Shown: positions 49,301 through 61,320 of the stretch, piece after piece
How the letters are laid out: each line of letters starts with the position of its first letter
Position numbering within the stretch: the stretch's first letter is position 1
NCBI RefSeq assembly: GCF_008831285.2
Contig: NC_045143.1
Span: forward strand, 20,356,854-20,420,853
Origin: Nymphaea colorata
Taxonomy: Eukaryota > Streptophyta > Magnoliopsida > Nymphaeales > Nymphaeaceae
Length of the DNA: 64,000 nucleotides
Direction: 5' to 3'
Translations under genes and position numbers: made by a program
Notes under the pieces: generated by a model
The model's input: the letters and a program-made list of their open reading frames with translations, nothing else
What the model was told of the DNA's origin: nothing
Database searches by the model: none

Positions 49301-52300
49301 GAATAACCGTCAGATATACCAAATTCAGGATAACTTAAGGGGCCAAATCAACAACTAATCAGCCTACTCGGCAACCTAGTTCCCCAGAATGGGCCTTCAG
49401 AGTTCAGACTTTGATGGAAAGGACTAGTTGGATGACTAGTAACTAGACTGAGTGGCTGTGACTAAATGTTCCTATTTCGATAATTAAGGTTTTATGTGGT
49501 AGTGTTTTTACTCTCTTTCTCTCTCTCTTTCTCTCTGAAAGCATGGATATATAATGTTGTAGAATGTAAAAGCAACAATAAAAATTATATAGTTGCATGA
49601 TGACTATTTTCAAAAACACAACGAAATATGAAATTATCTTCAACTTTAAAAACATAAAAATCACAGCACAAATGTGGAACTTTCGCAGATAATATGTCAG
49701 ATGTGAATAAGCAAGACAAATGACTGAAACAAAAACGTATGATTATGACTCATCTACCAACACCAAACATAAAAAAATTAGCAACACAAATTAGTTAAAC
49801 AAATTGGGAAAGAATAGCCCTAGCAGTGGACTACCCACTTTTAGTAACCATGTTCAATCAACAAATTGTCTCAACTCTCAAGATACTTTCATCAACCAAA
49901 AGGTTTTCTACGAGCCGTGTTCCTATTATAAAGTCTGTCACAGGTTGTTGTTATGTACTCACTGCCAAGTTACTTAGAGATCAAAACATGATGGCATCAA
50001 TTAGGAAAACTAAGATAAGGATAAAATACTCAGTAATGCTAATAGGACAAACTGTCCTAAAATTAGAAATGACTAACTTAATCTTCAAGCAGAATACATA
50101 TAGAAATAGAGACTGTAACATTCCCATCATACCAAGATGCTATCTTGGAAATGCGCCGGAAGTTCTTTAGAATAACTATCTGAAATTTTAAAATACAAAA
50201 CAATGCTCATGCCTTCTCCATCTGTTTCATTCTGGAAGAGTGTTGCCGGATACAAAGGTACCTGTGGAAACCATCTTTCAACAAACATCTATACAGAATA
50301 CTGAAAAGCAGAAAAAAATGGTGCTGTTTAGTATAGTGACACCCACGATTTACAGGGAAGACCATAAACAAAAAACATCAGCAGAATCAACAAAAGGGTG
50401 CAGGGTATAAAAAGAAAGGTTGTAGCATGGTTGGTAAACGAAGTCACGAAGATTGTAATAATTTGGAAGAAAAGGAATGAAACAGAGGTCTCAGACAAAG
50501 GGCTACATGGCATAGAGGGTTTTGGGTGGTGGGGAGAAAGAGAAGAATGCATCACCATGGCTAATCCCTCTCTTCTTCAATACTTCTTAGCAAGAGAAGA
50601 GCTTTCTAGCAGTGCTGATTAATATTTTTTAGGTGAGTTTCACTGATTTAAGGTTTCCTTCGCTCACTCTCTAACCCTCTCCCCCTTTCCTAAACTGACT
50701 GTGCACTCTGTAAGCCAAGACTTTTCCAGATGCTTGTTTTTCATTTTTCAATATTAGATTACAAATTTTCACATTGTTGCACACAGCCACAGGCTTTATG
50801 TTATCAATATAGAGTTCCGTTAGTTAACAAAGAACCTGTAATATTTCTGTCTAGTTTTGGCTATTCTCACGTTGTCATTAGCTAATGTAGAATGTTACCT
50901 GACAGGACTTTGTCTATTTATGATCGACTTAAAGAAGAGTATTTGTTTCTATATAAAGTCATAAAATTATGCCTTTTATTGATTTTTTTATAAATTAAAT
51001 AAAAAACATGACTTGTCCAAGTTCCTGATTTAACTTGCCTGTGTCATTGATTTCAACATTGCCGTTCTAAGACCATGTCCCAGAAATGCCAACCGTGGGT
51101 TGAAGATTAAGAATTCAAAATAAAATAAGCATTGCCTTGAAGTTCATTTAATAGATGCATACCCATACAATGAGGCTTTATCTAAAGAAAACCCTTTTAG
51201 GCATCATAATCTCAAGGGAAAGGCATTGTGTTTCAAATCAGATAATTGTTAGAATAAAGCACGTGCACTGAATCAACACAAGGAGCATTAGCCTTGACAA
51301 AATTCAACTCACAAGCTTTATTCACACACCTCCATTATCTCCATCAACCAGTACATGGGTTTAAACTTTAAAGAGTAGTTCTAGGAGAATGTTTAAAAGA
51401 ATACAAGCAAGTTTTATGGCTCTGAGATAAAAAAGGATAGATAGAGTAAGCTGAAGTCTGGAAGTAAAAACAGTCAATCCACCTTTCTTTATACAGTTCA
51501 ACCTTTCCATAGCAAAAATATTCTTATCATATGGAAAGAGAGAATGACAGAGAGTTTCTGGTCCATGTCTAAAAAAGTTCTTTGCATAAACAATGACACA
51601 AAGTAGGTACAAAGACAGGGCCTACTTATATACAGCAAGAAGTAACATGCTTACAGCTAATTACCTGAACGTTCACTACTAGAATTGGAGGAACCTTTCC
51701 AAATGAACTCAGGTTGGGGAGATTGACAAAACGAGCAATATGCTCAATTTTTCTTTGACACAGGAAAACATCAACACCGAAAGGGTAAAATGCTGCATAA
51801 TTTGGAGCAAATTCTTTCTTTTTATCCCTGACAAAGACAAGAAAGATATTAGCCCTTTGAGACTACAGAATAACTTTTGGAGAATGTAGATTAACAAAGA
51901 GTTACTATCCAATCCTAGGTCACTGCAAAACATTTAAACATGAGCTAGTATTGACAAAGTCATGTACTCATTTGTATAGAATTTCAATAATGTACCTAAG
52001 ATAGTTATCTCCTCGAACCTTGAAAGTTCTAGGTTCTATCTGAGACCAGCAATCTGACATTCCTTTCTCTAGAGGACAAAATGGAACCTGAGAACCAGCT
52101 ATTGGCCTCTGTATAAAACTCTTCGAAGAAACTGAAAATAGAAACATCAAGTTAAAGACTTAAAGTTTAACAGACCCAGATTCCTGCTCTGAATATCTGA
52201 GAATAATAATTCTAATAACTTTACAATGACAAGCAGGCTGATTAAATACTCCAACTTGCAAAACCATTCAAAGAATTTGAACAATGAGCCTCACATATAC

Positions 52301-55300
52301 AAAATGCATCAAAGTTTTTCACCAACACAGAATGAGTAATAAGAATTCATCATCAACTGATCACTTGGTCTCGCGTACCTCTACTTGCTCCTCACAAGTG
52401 GTCCATGAATTGATGGAGTTACATAGTTCAAGCTTCAACCATCAGGAACACCAATGAGAAATGTAAACCTAACATTGTCACTATCGACATTTACTGACAT
52501 TCATTTTGTATAAAAAAAAGAAAAAAAGATAATATGGGATGTGGCAACAAGTATTTCTGCTTAAGTGTATTGCCAGCACCGAAAAATTAATATCAGATGT
52601 TACCAAGTAGAAAATGGACATAACCTGTCCACCAAGGGAAGTGAAGTGTTGTTCACCATAGAGAGCAAAAATTCATGACTTTATGACTCTATAGATGGTT
52701 ACAACTTACAAGGACTGTTCTTTTTGCAAGAAAATAAAGAAACACAGTCAATTGCACATTAATGATGACAGTACATGGTAGCAGCAGTGGATAACATGCT
52801 CTTTCCAATGCTATGGGGCCCATGGGGAAAATTGAGATTTGCATGCACAGGTAATAACTGAAGCAGAAAAGTTTTGAACATTGGTGTGCGTTCTTCAATA
52901 TTCTGAAAAATGGGAGGATGACATTTTTAGAAACATATCAGTGGGTATTCTAGATGGAACCAATATATGTGCAGTCCAAAAGATCAAGATAAAAAGTTTC
53001 AAGGTTATCCATGATTCCAGTCAAATTTTCATGTACTTTCACACATATAAATTTGGGTGATGTTGTTTGCACAATCGAAAAACATATCAATTTAGGGAAA
53101 CTGGGAGAATAACAAAATCAGTTAACAAATTCATCAACTTAAAGTTTAAAACTCAAAGGCATTCTGATACTCACTAAATGAAGTAGTACTGCTTCCATCC
53201 AGAGACTTCCATTTGAAAGAAAGCTTTAGAGGAGCCTTTCGTCTTGCACTTGGAGGTCCAGGACTTAGTGGTCTTCTCTTGTCAATGGGCGTTTCAGTTG
53301 GAATAAGACAAGGCAAGCATGAGCTATTTGAGAGGATTCCACAGTGGTCAAATGTTTTTGCATCATCCTTGTCAGAATCTTCGGCAGATGATGACAAAGT
53401 TTCATCATTATGCTTCAAAGAAGATCTTCCACTGTTCATGTTACAATCAAGTTTAGACTGCAAGCTAGCTTTGTTTGTGTCAGACACTAAAGTAGCAGAA
53501 TCACCAGATTCAATCATTCCATCAGATGATAATTTTGCCATCCGCTTATCATCAGGAGGGTCAAATGGCAACTTTTCACTTTCATGACTCAAAGTTGCAT
53601 CACTGATAGAAGAGACACTGAATCGAGATGCTCCATCCAAGCTATGGGGGCATGACAAATCTGCAGCAAGTTGAATGTTGTAAAAGTCATTCTTCTAGTG
53701 AAAAGGGAAACACTTTTTCCAACAGAACTAGCTTTGTTTCTGTCTAAGTCTCTACTACTCAACATGTAATGATCTACCTCCAAGGACACTAACAAAGTCA
53801 TCATCACAATCAGAGTCTGGCATTGCAATGGAATCAAACCATACCTCCTCGGTACTCCCTGTCACCAATTTGCAATAGAGGCACAATGTTAGAAATTGAC
53901 AAAGTAAATCACTTTGAACAACATTTGAATTAAGTTAACGGGCAGTATATGCTTCTTTTTATAGAAACCACCTTCTCCATGATCAGAAAATGCCGGGATT
54001 AAATGATGGGTAGACAGCAGAACAAAGTGGAAATAGTATCTTCAATTGTTAACCAGGTAAGCATAGAAAGAAACACATTGCATAAAAAATCTTCTATTCA
54101 CATACAAGGGGATTAGCAACAAGTTGAATGGCTACAAAACAAGAGAGGAGACTCTCTCTCTTTCTTTCTCTCTCTCTCACACACACACACTGCAAACACA
54201 TACATATTCTTAAAGCAAATGTGATGATTCTCCTCGTTTCACTCATCAGCATTGATCTAAGTCACTAACGTAGCAGATGAAAATGCAAGAAAAGAAGAAG
54301 GGCAGGAAGAGCACTGATCCTGCTTCATATATCAACAATGGTTCATACAAATACAACAGAACGAGCAATTGGGTCAACACTCTACATGATGAATCACCTG
54401 CGTGAAACGAGGAGCATGGAAGCCCCAAGGCCCCCAACTAATTGACATACGCGCATTGATGAAAGCAGAGATCACCATTCGAGATGGTGACGGCCTAGGA
54501 AATGTGCGGCCTGCAAGAAACATGCAAAGCACAATATGCAATGTGCCAACCAAACATTGACCAAGTAAACGTTTACTAAAACCTCCCATTTCGACGCTAA
54601 CAACAGATAGATAAACGCCCATTTACTTTGAAATAATTTAGCAACCCATTCTAGCACGACCCAAGGACAGGTCCTCTGCTTATTTTAAATAAAAAGGGGC
54701 CGTCTTTATATGCATTTTCCTTGGAAAACAAACCATTTGTTATAAAATTAATCAGAAGCCGCCGCAGCAAAACTAACTAAAAAAAAAAAAAAATTCAGAA
54801 GTCAAAACAATGAGTTACGAATATCAAATCTCCTATGGAGGAACATATCAGATCAATCGATTATGGCTAAAAATTGAATTCCTCATCCTCAGAGCGTCTA
54901 CAGTTTGACTACTGCCTAGAGATTAGTAACATAGAACATCGCACAAGAACCAGTAATCCGAAATAAAAGTAATAGATAATAGAAGAAAGATTCCTGTTCA
55001 GTTGCCTACGTTGATCACAGATGGAGACCTAAAAAAATCCAGACTAATATCACTAATTCGCAATTCAAATGCCGCATCACCATTCTTACGACAATCAACT
55101 AGTTCAAAAAAAAAAAAAAAACACGATTACCAGGAAAAAATTTTGGAAGCAAGAGCAGCATAAAACCGATCCTTTTGCAACGCAACCCAAAAAAATTCGG
55201 ATAGTAAGGTTCCGACCTTGACCGTTAATGCTGAGGGACCGGCGATCGGACGCCGGAGTCGATCCGTCAAACCTCTGCAACGATCCGTCATTAGTCCTCC

Positions 55301-55382
55301 TGATGTGCCTCTTCCTCCGCCTCCTGCTCCTTTTCTTGCCCTTTAAACCAACACATCCCTCTGGTTTCGATATGCAAACTCC

Positions 55383-55385
<3 letters not shown>
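46346..55385 (-). CDS. DUF1336 / EDR2 C-terminal domain protein, CW14-like, nine exons
   Basis: This is a homologue of Arabidopsis CW14-type proteins, which have the EDR2 C-terminal domain without the PH and START domains of EDR2 itself. The biochemical role is unknown. Exons: 55385-55217, 53858-53778, 53660-53175, 52131-51996, 51827-51665, 50261-50133, 48457-48263, 46656-46534, 46441-46346, giving 525 aa. All phases close. [13 protein letters not shown] carries Gly2 for myristoylation and Cys4 for palmitoylation, so plasma-membrane attachment is likely; a very basic Arg/Lys run follows at about 16-30. Residues 60-245 are Ser-rich with the conserved EVWFDS and CDDDF blocks. DUF1336 spans about 257-520, with [17 protein letters not shown]-like [20 protein letters not shown] and [16 protein letters not shown]. 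The start follows a (GA)n leader directly. The family is sure; exon 1 to 2 is the longest inference, supported by the split Gly codon. Confidence 0.93.
49335..49450. repeat. actagt-rich dispersed repeat inside intron 6 of the DUF1336 gene
   Basis: The words gactagttggatgactagt and aactagactgag resemble segments in helicase intron 2 at about 19905-20060 and 21145-21225. I infer a dispersed repeat family. Element boundaries are not visible. Confidence 0.4.
53859..55216 (-). other. Intron 1 of the DUF1336 gene
   Basis: The 1.36 kb intron has donor CAAG|GTCGGA and acceptor GACAG|GGAGTA, and the split codon gives Gly. It contains a (CT)n(CA)n repeat at about 54149-54190 and an 82-codon minus-strand ORF (54374-54622) that matches nothing in the family. 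Confidence 0.8.

Positions 55386-55420
<35 letters not shown>
55386..55420. repeat. (CT)n microsatellite abutting the DUF1336 start codon
   Basis: On the sense strand this is a (GA)n tract that ends only a few bases before ATG 55385, so it forms the 3' end of the 5' leader. Confidence 0.9.
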
Positions 55421-55423
<3 letters not shown>

Positions 55424-56150
55424 TGTATATATATATAGATACCCTCCCTCTCTACTAATCTGGTTCTTCTTCCACAAGAAAAACAAGGTACCCAACAACA
55501 ACAAACCACGCGTCTTCACCTTTCTGCAACTTTCGCTTCCCTTTGCTTCGGCTCAACCACGAGAGAGAAAGAGAGAGAGAGATGTCCTACATGTTCATGT
55601 CTTCTGTGGCAGAAAAACACATTTATTTCTATTAATAGAATTTAAAAAAGTACAAGGACTCTACAGAATTTAACCCCCTCAAACCTTTCGACATTTAAGA
55701 GGGAGATAGAGAGAGAGATGGTGGTGACTTGTTTTTTCTTCTTGTTCTACAGACACCGCCACTGACCTCCTCTTCTCTCTTCTTTCCGCTTTCTTGTTGT
55801 GGTTGTCTTGGTTATAAGAGCATTCGCTTTCTTCTAAGGGGGAAAAGGAAAACTAGAAATCTGATGGTTTGAACAAGTGTGTGGCCAGTGAAAAGCAGAA
55901 GAAGAAGAGGGAACAGTCAAAAGAGAGAAAATAAAAACCAATAATAAGGAAAAGCCAAGAGGTTGGTGAAAACGATGGATGGGAGAGAGAGGTGGGGGAG
56001 AAGGGCTCCGTAGGGAGGATCCACTCAGACTGACAACAGTTGCCCACGTGAGAGAAGGTAAAGGGAGAAAGAACAAGAAGAACAAAAAAGAAAAGGCCCT
56101 TATCTTCCTTCTTTTCTTTTGAATAATTTTCTCCATCAGCCTTTGTCTTT
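55421..56150 (-). promoter_or_regulatory. 5' leader and promoter region of the DUF1336 gene
   Basis: Upstream sequence on the minus strand is rich in polypurine/polypyrimidine runs, including further (GA)n stretches at about 55560-55582 and 55700-55718. Such GAGA tracts are frequent in plant leaders and bind BBR/BPC factors. This is inferred from family knowledge only. Confidence 0.45.
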
Positions 56151-56660
56151 TCTTCTTTTATTTACCATATATTTTGTGTGATTTTCCTTTTAAAATTTTA
56201 GGTTTACTTACAAATAATAAGCAAGGAAAAAAAAAAAACGCTATTGAAAAAAACCTTTCAATGCTAAACTTCATTTTAATAATTTCGTTTATAAGTCATT
56301 TTTCAGAAACACACACGTGAGAAGATTATGGGAAAATAGTGGCACGCCAGGTTGGATCTTGTGGTGGTATTCTTCGTCCTATTTTATTGAAAATAACGAC
56401 AACTAAAACGTTTTGGAAAAAAAACATAGAAATGCTTAACAATTGAGAATTTACAAATAACCACTTGAATTAACATAATACCAGCGGGTAGACTTGTCTT
56501 AGGGCCTAAGAGATCGAATTGGTCCACCCCTTGTAAGCAGGTGTTACACACACAAAGGAAGGATATGTTTGGTATTAGGAATAATTTAATAAGTATATTT
56601 TATGAGTGTTTCATGAATTTGGTGTAAAAGGTTCATAAAATAGTAAAACTAGTGTTTCAC

Positions 56661-56699
<39 letters not shown>

Positions 56700-57700
56700 T
56701 AGATTCATAAAATACTCACATATCGTCTCCTCCACCAAACAACCCAAGACTTCACCAAACAACCCAAGACTTGCCAAGGCATATGAAATGGAAGGATGCC
56801 ACCTCACTCAGGCGTATTTGGTTTCGAAAATACTTGGCATTGTTGGTAATTATGTTAAAATCAAAATGATTTTCCGTAAATTTAAACTTTTTTGAAATTT
56901 TGTTGCCCTTATAAAAAAAGTTTCACGTTGTCGTTGTGTGCTCCTCCTTTCAATAATTTGATTTGAACATAGAAACATAGTTTGATTCCTTGTCATGAAG
57001 ACAAGGTTTAGATTTATGAAAAAAAGAAAAAAGAACTGGGTTGGGTAAGGAATTATATAAAGTTCAGAGAATCATTAGGTGTGATCGTTATCTGTGAACA
57101 TCAGACTCATGAAATTCAAAGGGAGTTATAAACTACCTGCCCGTTTAAAATAGAGTATGAATTAATATTATCGTATCCAAATCTTTTAAATCAGAACAGA
57201 GTAAGGAACTAGAAATCTAATCCACACCTTAAAGCATCGAGCCGTGATAAAAAATGGGGCTTGAACACGATTTCGACCCGACCACCAAAGCCCTGTAGAA
57301 CGAGAAATATCTTTTTTAATATATAATTGTGATTAACTAAAACAAATAACTATATAATACATTTAAAATAATAATTAAAAATAAGTTAATAGGTTTATTT
57401 GAATCAATCCAACCCAACTCGATAAAGAGCGCCCTATGACCTGATAATTTCTTCTTAAATTAAAATCTAATCAAAATTTCAAGTTTCAGTTTCTTAATTT
57501 TGAAAAGAAAAATCCAATGTTTGTTTACTAATTTTAATTTTTAAGAAAATAAGTATTTTGATTTAAAAAAAAATAAATAGTATGATTCTAAGGACCTATT
57601 ATCAAACACAAAGGCGCGTGTTTGAAAAATATTTCTCGACCTCGGTGTGAAGTTGGCAACGTGTTTAAATTTCTTTTATTTTTTGAAAAAGGAAAAATAT
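56150..57700. other. Intergenic AT-rich spacer
   Basis: No gene is recognised. It includes a MITE-like segment with an internal (AT)n run at about 56669-56696 and a 20 bp tandem repeat at 56733-56772. Confidence 0.5.
56565..56772. repeat. MITE-like segment with (AT)n core and terminal 20 bp tandem repeat
   Basis: It contains ATATTTTATGAGTGTTT, which recurs exactly at about 61246-61262 in another AT-rich segment. The right side ends in two perfect copies of a 20 bp unit (56733-56752 and 56753-56772). I read it as a decayed non-autonomous element with unclear ends. Confidence 0.45.
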
Positions 57701-57990
57701 TTCTTGATGGCAACGCCTACGGCTACGCGGGACGCGGAAGGGGAAGGAGGCAGACGACGAAAAGGACGGGAGAAATTAAATGACCGCCGTACACGTCATT
57801 AATGACAGCACCTGCGGACCGTTCATCGCGGAGCCTGCGTCGTCTTCTTCTTCCCGATGGGAGAGGGAAAGAGGAACGAGGTGGGCGCGGACGCCACGCT
57901 CGGAACGCGTCCTGACGAGTTCGGGACCCAACGGACGTGCGGTGGGGACTCCTTCTCTCCTTTTATTTTCTTCGCTACTTCTCTCTCGTG
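57700..57990. promoter_or_regulatory. GC- and CpG-rich patch without a recognised gene
   Basis: The patch is much richer in CpG than its AT-rich surroundings and open in both directions, but translations are low-complexity and unrecognised. It could be a promoter or first exon of an unannotated gene, or the end of a mobile element. Confidence 0.3.
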
Positions 57991-58359
57991 CTGACATGCG
58001 GAGGAAAGCTGATTTTATACTTTTTTTTTTTTTTTTTGTTCCTTTTTCTTTTAATGGTTCGGTTTCATTCCTTGAATATTCGCTTGTTTTATACGAAAAA
58101 GCAGCACTCACCTTTTATAGATGTATTTTCTCCTTTGAATTTTGATTGTCGTGGAAAGGGAAAGAGGCAAAAATTAAGGAGCGTGTTTGCTTGATGCAGA
58201 TTCATTTTCTACGATCTTCTTCAATTGCTTTAATCCACTGAGAATTTTTGGAAACCTTAGATCTACACGTCTTAGGGGGATTTAAAGTGATGAAACCGCA
58301 AGGAAATAGTAACGCAGGAAAGAATAGCATCAGCGAAGGCTTCGATCATTAGTGGCATT

Positions 58360-58720
58360 AATGGAGGTGCAGACGTCAGAGAAGACTAACATGTGTGGCG
58401 TCTCTTTCTCCCACATCAATGAAAACTGCCATCAGTCACCAGGGGTGCAGGAGGAAGACGAACTTTCTGAGGTGTCTCCTCGCACGTCAGTGAAGGTGTG
58501 CCTTCTTCATCCGCAGGTTAAATCTCTTGTATATACTTTCCTTCTTGCAAGTCACTGTGGTAAAACTGAGGCGTGTCAATTGCATTGCGGGTTGAAATTT
58601 CCAGCAATTGGCGCCACTAGCGATGAAGAAAGCCGCATAGCCTAAGCATTAGTGACAATTTTCTTGATTGGTAGTGTCAATGACGTCTCTTCGTTTCGTG
58701 TCACTGAAGTTATCTGGTCC
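58360..58720. repeat. Cluster of degenerate gtca(a/c)tga motifs
   Basis: At least eight related words in both orientations lie within about 350 bases, for example gacgtcagagaag, cacgtcagtgaag, ggcgccactagcg, attagtgaca, gtgtcaatgacg and gtgtcactgaag. Repeats of this kind occur in subterminal regions of CACTA-type DNA transposons. A possible CACTA terminus (cactacaaaat) lies at about 59518. An open frame at 58352-58645 is a by-product. Confidence 0.3.
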
Positions 58721-58729
58721 ATCCCATCC

Positions 58730-61310
58730 CATCATCAGTCATGACTTTGGCAGGGTCCTTTGTTCTCACTGCTACCATTGACCTTTCTCTAGTAAAACTG
58801 CTTATCATATCCATGATTGTTTGAATAAAATTTTCTAATCGAAAAAGTTTTGCTTTTGCCGCAAATGATTGTATTCACAATTGAACTGGGATTTCACAAT
58901 TCAAACTTAATTTCCACGTGAACGGTAGTCAGCATGACTGAGAACCTAAGACAATAGAAGGAAAAAAAAAAAAAAAAGTATTGTATTGTTATTGGATGAA
59001 AAATAGGCGACTTTGATATTTATTAACAAAAGGGGTAAAGATATGTATGTAGCATAGCTGGTAGAGTTGGTGGCTTGACAAGACCGAGTTAGTTCAATTC
59101 TCTTGAACATTATTCTTCTGAACTACAAATGGTGGCAAACTCTAATGCTGAGTTGAAGAGAGTCCTTGTGTGTTCATCCGGGCCCCAATATCTTCTGCCT
59201 CAAGGGGTAAGGGAAAGAGGGGAGAAACTTCGACCTCTTAGGAATACCTTCTCCCTCAAAGCACATATAATCAAGAACTTCCCAACATAAACTTTTAATA
59301 ACTTCACTAGCACACAATGAACTTAAGTGATTCAACATAGATATTCTGATAAATAAACTTTGCATATATAGATCACATTTGTACGCTGGCAGTGTACATA
59401 AACAATGAAAAAAAAAAAAAAGCATTGCAGTTACTTTAAATGCAGAATAATTATAGGAAATATGCTCGATCGATTAGATTAGATAAATATGCTCTTAAAT
59501 TTTTAATATTTGTGGGCACTACAAAATCCTGCTTGCGAGTGATTAAACCGTTGCTGTAGAGCACTACCACATTATTTGTTGAGTGTGAGTTACGAGATTT
59601 AATGGCTCTGCTCGTGAGGGTTTGGGATTGAATTTCTCCGTTTCATTATCGAGGAAAAAAACAGAAGCAGAAAATGAACATTAGGAAACTTGTGGAAGTG
59701 TGTGACAAGATCCAACGATGAAGCCATTGATGAATAACATACAGACAAAAGTATAGGAAGAGAATTGAAGGGCTTCACTTTCATCTCGGAATCTTACACC
59801 AATGTAGTTCGAACGAGTCCCAAAATTTTTCACTGCTTCCTCTTTGGCATCTAATGGCTGTGAAGCCCTCGGCAGGAAACGTCGGAGACCCGCTTTCTCC
59901 GGCCTCATATGTTGTCCTGCTGAAATATTTGAAATAAAAATCATCTACTTAGAAACTTCAAGAAAAACCTCCATGCATCTCTTTTGAAATTTACATAGAA
60001 AGTGAAACTTTTAGGTTCTGTTTTTAAACTTTTTGGCTTAAGAAAGGGAATTGGAGCGACCATCTGCTTGGCTGAGCAAACTTGTGGGTTGGTTTAAAGC
60101 CTCCAAGTTTCAAAAAGAATTGAACATTTCGGGCATGTATTTTTTGCTATCAAGTCAGAAAGAAATTGCTGCTTAGACATCAGAGATTATTGGTTGAAAG
60201 CGATGCAAACTATACTAAAAAATCTTTAACAGAGACGATTGAGAGCTTCAGAATACGACGTTAAACCGAAAGTACGATTGCACAATATTTTTTGCAACTA
60301 ATGTTGCAAACACACCACATAAAATGACTTGTATATATGAGAAAGGTGAAATCAGCCTGTTGTGTTCTCGTTCTCCGCATGGCAAATTTCGTCTGGGCGG
60401 CCCTTTCTTATATGATCAGTCGGCCACAAGCTTTATTCTCCTATAATGGGTCCCGTGATTAACCAACCACATTTTATAGCTTTCCAAATCCTTTGTCCAA
60501 TGGTGGAGTTAGAAAAATTAGCTCAAGGGGCACCTGTTTTAAAACATTTAATATATGTTTGATCGAGTTGAGCTCGAGCACGTTTTGTTTTTGAAATAGA
60601 GCTCGACACGAGTTTAAGCTCAAGTTTTTTTAGTCGAGATCGAGCTCACTTCGGTTCCGCTTGTGTGAATGGCTTTGTTGACAAAATTTAATCTTAGCTT
60701 GGAATGCTAACAGGCATGATGGGTTCGTTAAATATATAAAAATAGGATGGATGACAATGACAAGTGAATTGGGAATATGGAAAAAGCTTATTCTTTAAAT
60801 GTTCATTACTTTTGCCAATTTTTTTGTTCTCTCTATTATATTAAGTTGCAAGAATGTGGCTCATTTGAAGTAGGGAAGCTTATTTGATAATTCATTTGCC
60901 TTGTTTTGCTTATCTAAAAAATAAAACTTTGATACGAACAACATTTGTTTCTTTATCAGGTTCAGCTGACTGGCTTAGTGCGAACAGTATGAAACTGAAC
61001 TAGAAGTTCGTGGTCCTCCTCTGGTGAAGGCTTTTGAGAGAGAGAGAGGGAGGGAGGGAGAAGATACCACTAGAGCCCTATTTTTACTACTTTCCCTTGG
61101 ATAACGAAATTGGAAACTGTCTCAAGTATGTCTTGCTGAACTGTGAAGGCGAAAGGATCCAATAGAGAAACCATATCTGTCTGCCCATGCTTTAAAAAAT
61201 TTTGTAACTTCTCGACCTTATACATGATGTTTGGTAGGTGGGATATTTTATGAGTGTTTAATAAATTTACCTTAAAAATTAAAACAGCATAGAATACTTA
61301 CAAAGTGTCC
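58730..61310. other. Intergenic spacer with weak SINE-like and exon-like signals
   Basis: No complete gene is seen. It contains a tRNA-like A box/B box pair at 59051-59100, an A-run at about 59408-59422, an exon-like frame at 59800-59920 on the minus strand, ctcgag-rich words at 60540-60650, and a (GA)n stretch at 61035-61062. Confidence 0.45.
59800..59920 (-). pseudogene. Unidentified exon-like segment
   Basis: On the minus strand ATTTCAG|CAGGAC opens a 121-base frame that ends at a very good donor, ATTG|GTGTAAG. The translation is basic and hydrophilic, with QHMRPEKAGLRRFLPRASQ followed by PLDAKEEAVKNFG. I do not recognise it. No partner exon was found nearby on the same strand, so it may be an isolated exon of an unannotated gene or a captured fragment. 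Confidence 0.3.
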
Positions 61311-61320
61311 CTGGGATCAC

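Noticed and set aside
54374-54622. 82-codon minus-strand ORF in intron 1 of the DUF1336 gene
   Set aside because: Joining exons 55385-55217 and 53858-53778 directly restores the conserved family sequence, and this ORF matches no known insert.
58352-58645. 97-codon plus-strand ORF starting with ATG
   Set aside because: It coincides with a cluster of degenerate repeats, shows no known domain and has no splice or leader context that supports a gene.
59051-59122. Functional tRNA gene
   Set aside because: The promoter-box words are present, but I cannot fold acceptor and anticodon stems, so it is at most a SINE head.
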